Origin: Candidatus Methanodesulfokora sp.
GTDB lineage: Archaea; Korarchaeota; Korarchaeia; Korarchaeales; Korarchaeaceae
DNA length: 5,827 bases
NCBI GenBank assembly: GCA_023269865.1
Contig: JAGDWR010000103.1
Coordinates: 6,782 to 12,608, forward strand
Direction of reading: 5' to 3'
In this document: one piece after another, positions 5,266 to 5,827 of the stretch
How the letters are laid out: each line of letters begins with the position of its first letter
Position numbering within the stretch: position 1 is the stretch's first letter
Program-made: the position numbers and the translations under genes
Notes under the pieces: model-generated
The model's input: the letters and a program-made list of their open reading frames with translations, nothing else
Databases searched by the model: none
Told to the model about the DNA's origin: nothing

Positions 5266-5450
5266 AGTACAGGGCATGCAGGAAGTGCAAGATCCTTACA
5301 GAAGAGGATAAGTGTCCGATCTGTGGATCAACTGACTTGACAGTTCATTGGGAGGGAATAGTTGCAGTGATGGATCCTATGACATCAGATGTTGCTAAGG
5401 CGTTGGGAATAACAAGACCGGGGATATACTGTCTGAGGGTTATAGAGTAA
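5262..5450 (+). CDS. spt4: Transcription elongation factor Spt4 (RpoE'')
   Basis: This 62-residue protein is archaeal Spt4, the partner of Spt5/NusG in clamping RNA polymerase for processive elongation. The zinc ribbon is C6/C9 and C18/C21 (CRKC, CPIC). The second half carries the family signature W30-EG, then DPMTSDVAKALGI (38-50) and GIYCLRV (54-60), which forms the Spt5 interface. Its ATG overlaps the rpo7 stop in an ATGA, with GGAGTGAGG immediately upstream. The rpo7-spt4 pairing is a long-conserved archaeal arrangement. The stop is TAA, followed by a 75-nt spacer with a new promoter. Confidence 0.96.
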   Translation: MKYRACRKCKILTEEDKCPICGSTDLTVHWEGIVAVMDPMTSDVAKALGITRPGIYCLRVIE

Positions 5451-5473
5451 TATTGAATTATGAGAGGACCAAC

Positions 5474-5483
5474 TTTTATATAG
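5474..5483 (+). promoter_or_regulatory. TATA box of rps24e
   Basis: TTTTATATAG is a strong archaeal TATA match centred about 26 nt upstream of position 5504. This predicts a leader of about 22 nt that contains the GAGGTG at 5515-5520. A UUG at 5496 would lie upstream of this transcription start and is therefore unlikely to be used. Confidence 0.75.
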
Positions 5484-5514
5484 CTAGCTGTCTAATTGGC
5501 CAACGAAAGAGGCA

Positions 5515-5520
5515 GAGGTG
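5515..5520 (+). promoter_or_regulatory. Shine-Dalgarno fixing the start of rps24e
   Basis: GAGGTG lies 5 nt before the ATG at 5526. It excludes the in-frame UUG ten codons upstream, which would place this site inside the coding sequence. Confidence 0.8.
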
Positions 5521-5525
5521 TTATC

Positions 5526-5819
5526 ATGAACATCCTATCAATGGAGAAAAGAGAGAACAAACTTCTAAACAGAGTTGAAGTGATAGCTAGAGTTGGATTT
5601 CCAGGAGGAACTCCAAAGAGAGCTGAAATTAGAGAAGAGATATCTAAAAGGCTGGGAAAGCCTGTAGATCTTGTTTTCATCCGAAAAATAATTACAGAGT
5701 ACGGAAAAAGGGAAGCTCTTGTGACGGCCACTGTTTATAACAGAAAGGAAGATGCCCTTAAATTCGAACCAGCTCATATAATAAAGAGGAACGAAAAAGG
5801 TAAGGAGGAAAGTAAGTGA
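5526..5819 (+). CDS. rps24e: Small ribosomal subunit protein S24e (eS24)
   Basis: This 97-residue protein has the usual size for archaeal S24e, a small-subunit protein shared with eukaryotes and absent from bacteria. Family marks are ENKLLNRVEV (10-19), TPKRAEIREEI (29-39), the core strand VFIRKIITEYG (50-60), and the closing EPAHIIKRN (81-89) before a lysine-rich tail. The start at 5526 is chosen for its Shine-Dalgarno 5 nt upstream and because homologues begin a few residues before ExxNxLLxR. It has its own promoter and is not coupled to spt4. The TGA stop overlaps a Shine-Dalgarno for a following gene. Confidence 0.95.
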   Translation: MNILSMEKRENKLLNRVEVIARVGFPGGTPKRAEIREEISKRLGKPVDLVFIRKIITEYGKREALVTATVYNRKEDALKFEPAHIIKRNEKGKEESK

Positions 5820-5823
5820 GGTG
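5818..5823 (+). promoter_or_regulatory. Shine-Dalgarno for the next gene, beyond the window
   Basis: GAGGTG overlaps the rps24e stop codon and stands 4 nt from the window end, so a start codon should lie just outside. In archaeal gene order the usual follower of rps24e is rps27ae. That identity is inference from order alone. Confidence 0.5.
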
Positions 5824-5827
5824 GTCT

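Noticed and set aside
5496..5525. Upstream UUG start for rps24e
   Set aside because: It would precede the predicted transcription start and bury a perfect GAGGTG Shine-Dalgarno within the coding sequence.
1..5827. CRISPR arrays, insertion sequences, inverted repeats or attachment sites at the tRNAs
   Set aside because: No regularly spaced repeats, transposase remnants or duplicated tRNA 3' ends were seen. The only recurring motifs are tRNA acceptor and T-arm sequences.

Overview
The window reads as a conserved chromosomal segment from a thermophilic archaeon. The archaeal signs are a one-piece aRF1/eRF1-type release factor, the RNA polymerase subunit Rpo7 followed by Spt4, ribosomal protein S24e, a CPxCG zinc-ribbon protein, tRNA genes without an encoded CCA tail, a tRNA-Cys with a tiny intron at position 37/38, and A/T-rich TATA-like boxes about 25 nt upstream of transcripts. 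The G/C-dense tRNA stems, heavy AGA/AGG and ATA codon use and UUG starts behind strong Shine-Dalgarno (SD) sequences fit a thermophile. A TACK-type lineage (Korarchaeota or a relative) is my guess and cannot be proven from this stretch. I see no mobile element, CRISPR array or sign of recent transfer.

Left part (1-1480, all minus strand). In transcription order: tRNA-Ala(CGC), tRNA-Ile(GAT), a membrane protein pairing an outer CWB2-like region with a cytoplasmic winged helix, a four-CPxCG zinc-ribbon protein, and the start of a probable elongation factor aEF-1beta. The spacings are 14 nt, 21 nt, a 29-nt overlap and 9 nt. This tight packing suggests one transcription unit led by the tRNAs.

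Middle part (1522-4141). aRF1 (minus) and a GlmU-like sugar nucleotidyltransferase/acyltransferase (plus) diverge from a region of about 78 bp. The GlmU-like gene runs head-on into tRNA-Cys (minus), and its last codons and stop lie inside the tRNA gene.

Right part (4142-5827). A 105-bp spacer carries back-to-back promoters for tRNA-Cys and tRNA-Arg(CCT). Only 20 nt after tRNA-Arg begins a PIN-domain nuclease gene, followed by rpo7 and spt4 with overlapping stop/start codons. A separate promoter then drives rps24e. An SD sequence at the window edge points to one more gene, by usual gene order S27ae.

Most genes serve information processing: translation elongation and termination, tRNA supply, transcription elongation and the ribosome. 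The two that stand out are the transmembrane winged-helix protein and the GlmU-like enzyme, both pointing to the cell surface. The points most worth a second look are that membrane regulator, the 13-nt tRNA intron, the CDS/tRNA antisense overlap, and the two tRNA-mRNA junctions that leave no room for an mRNA promoter.
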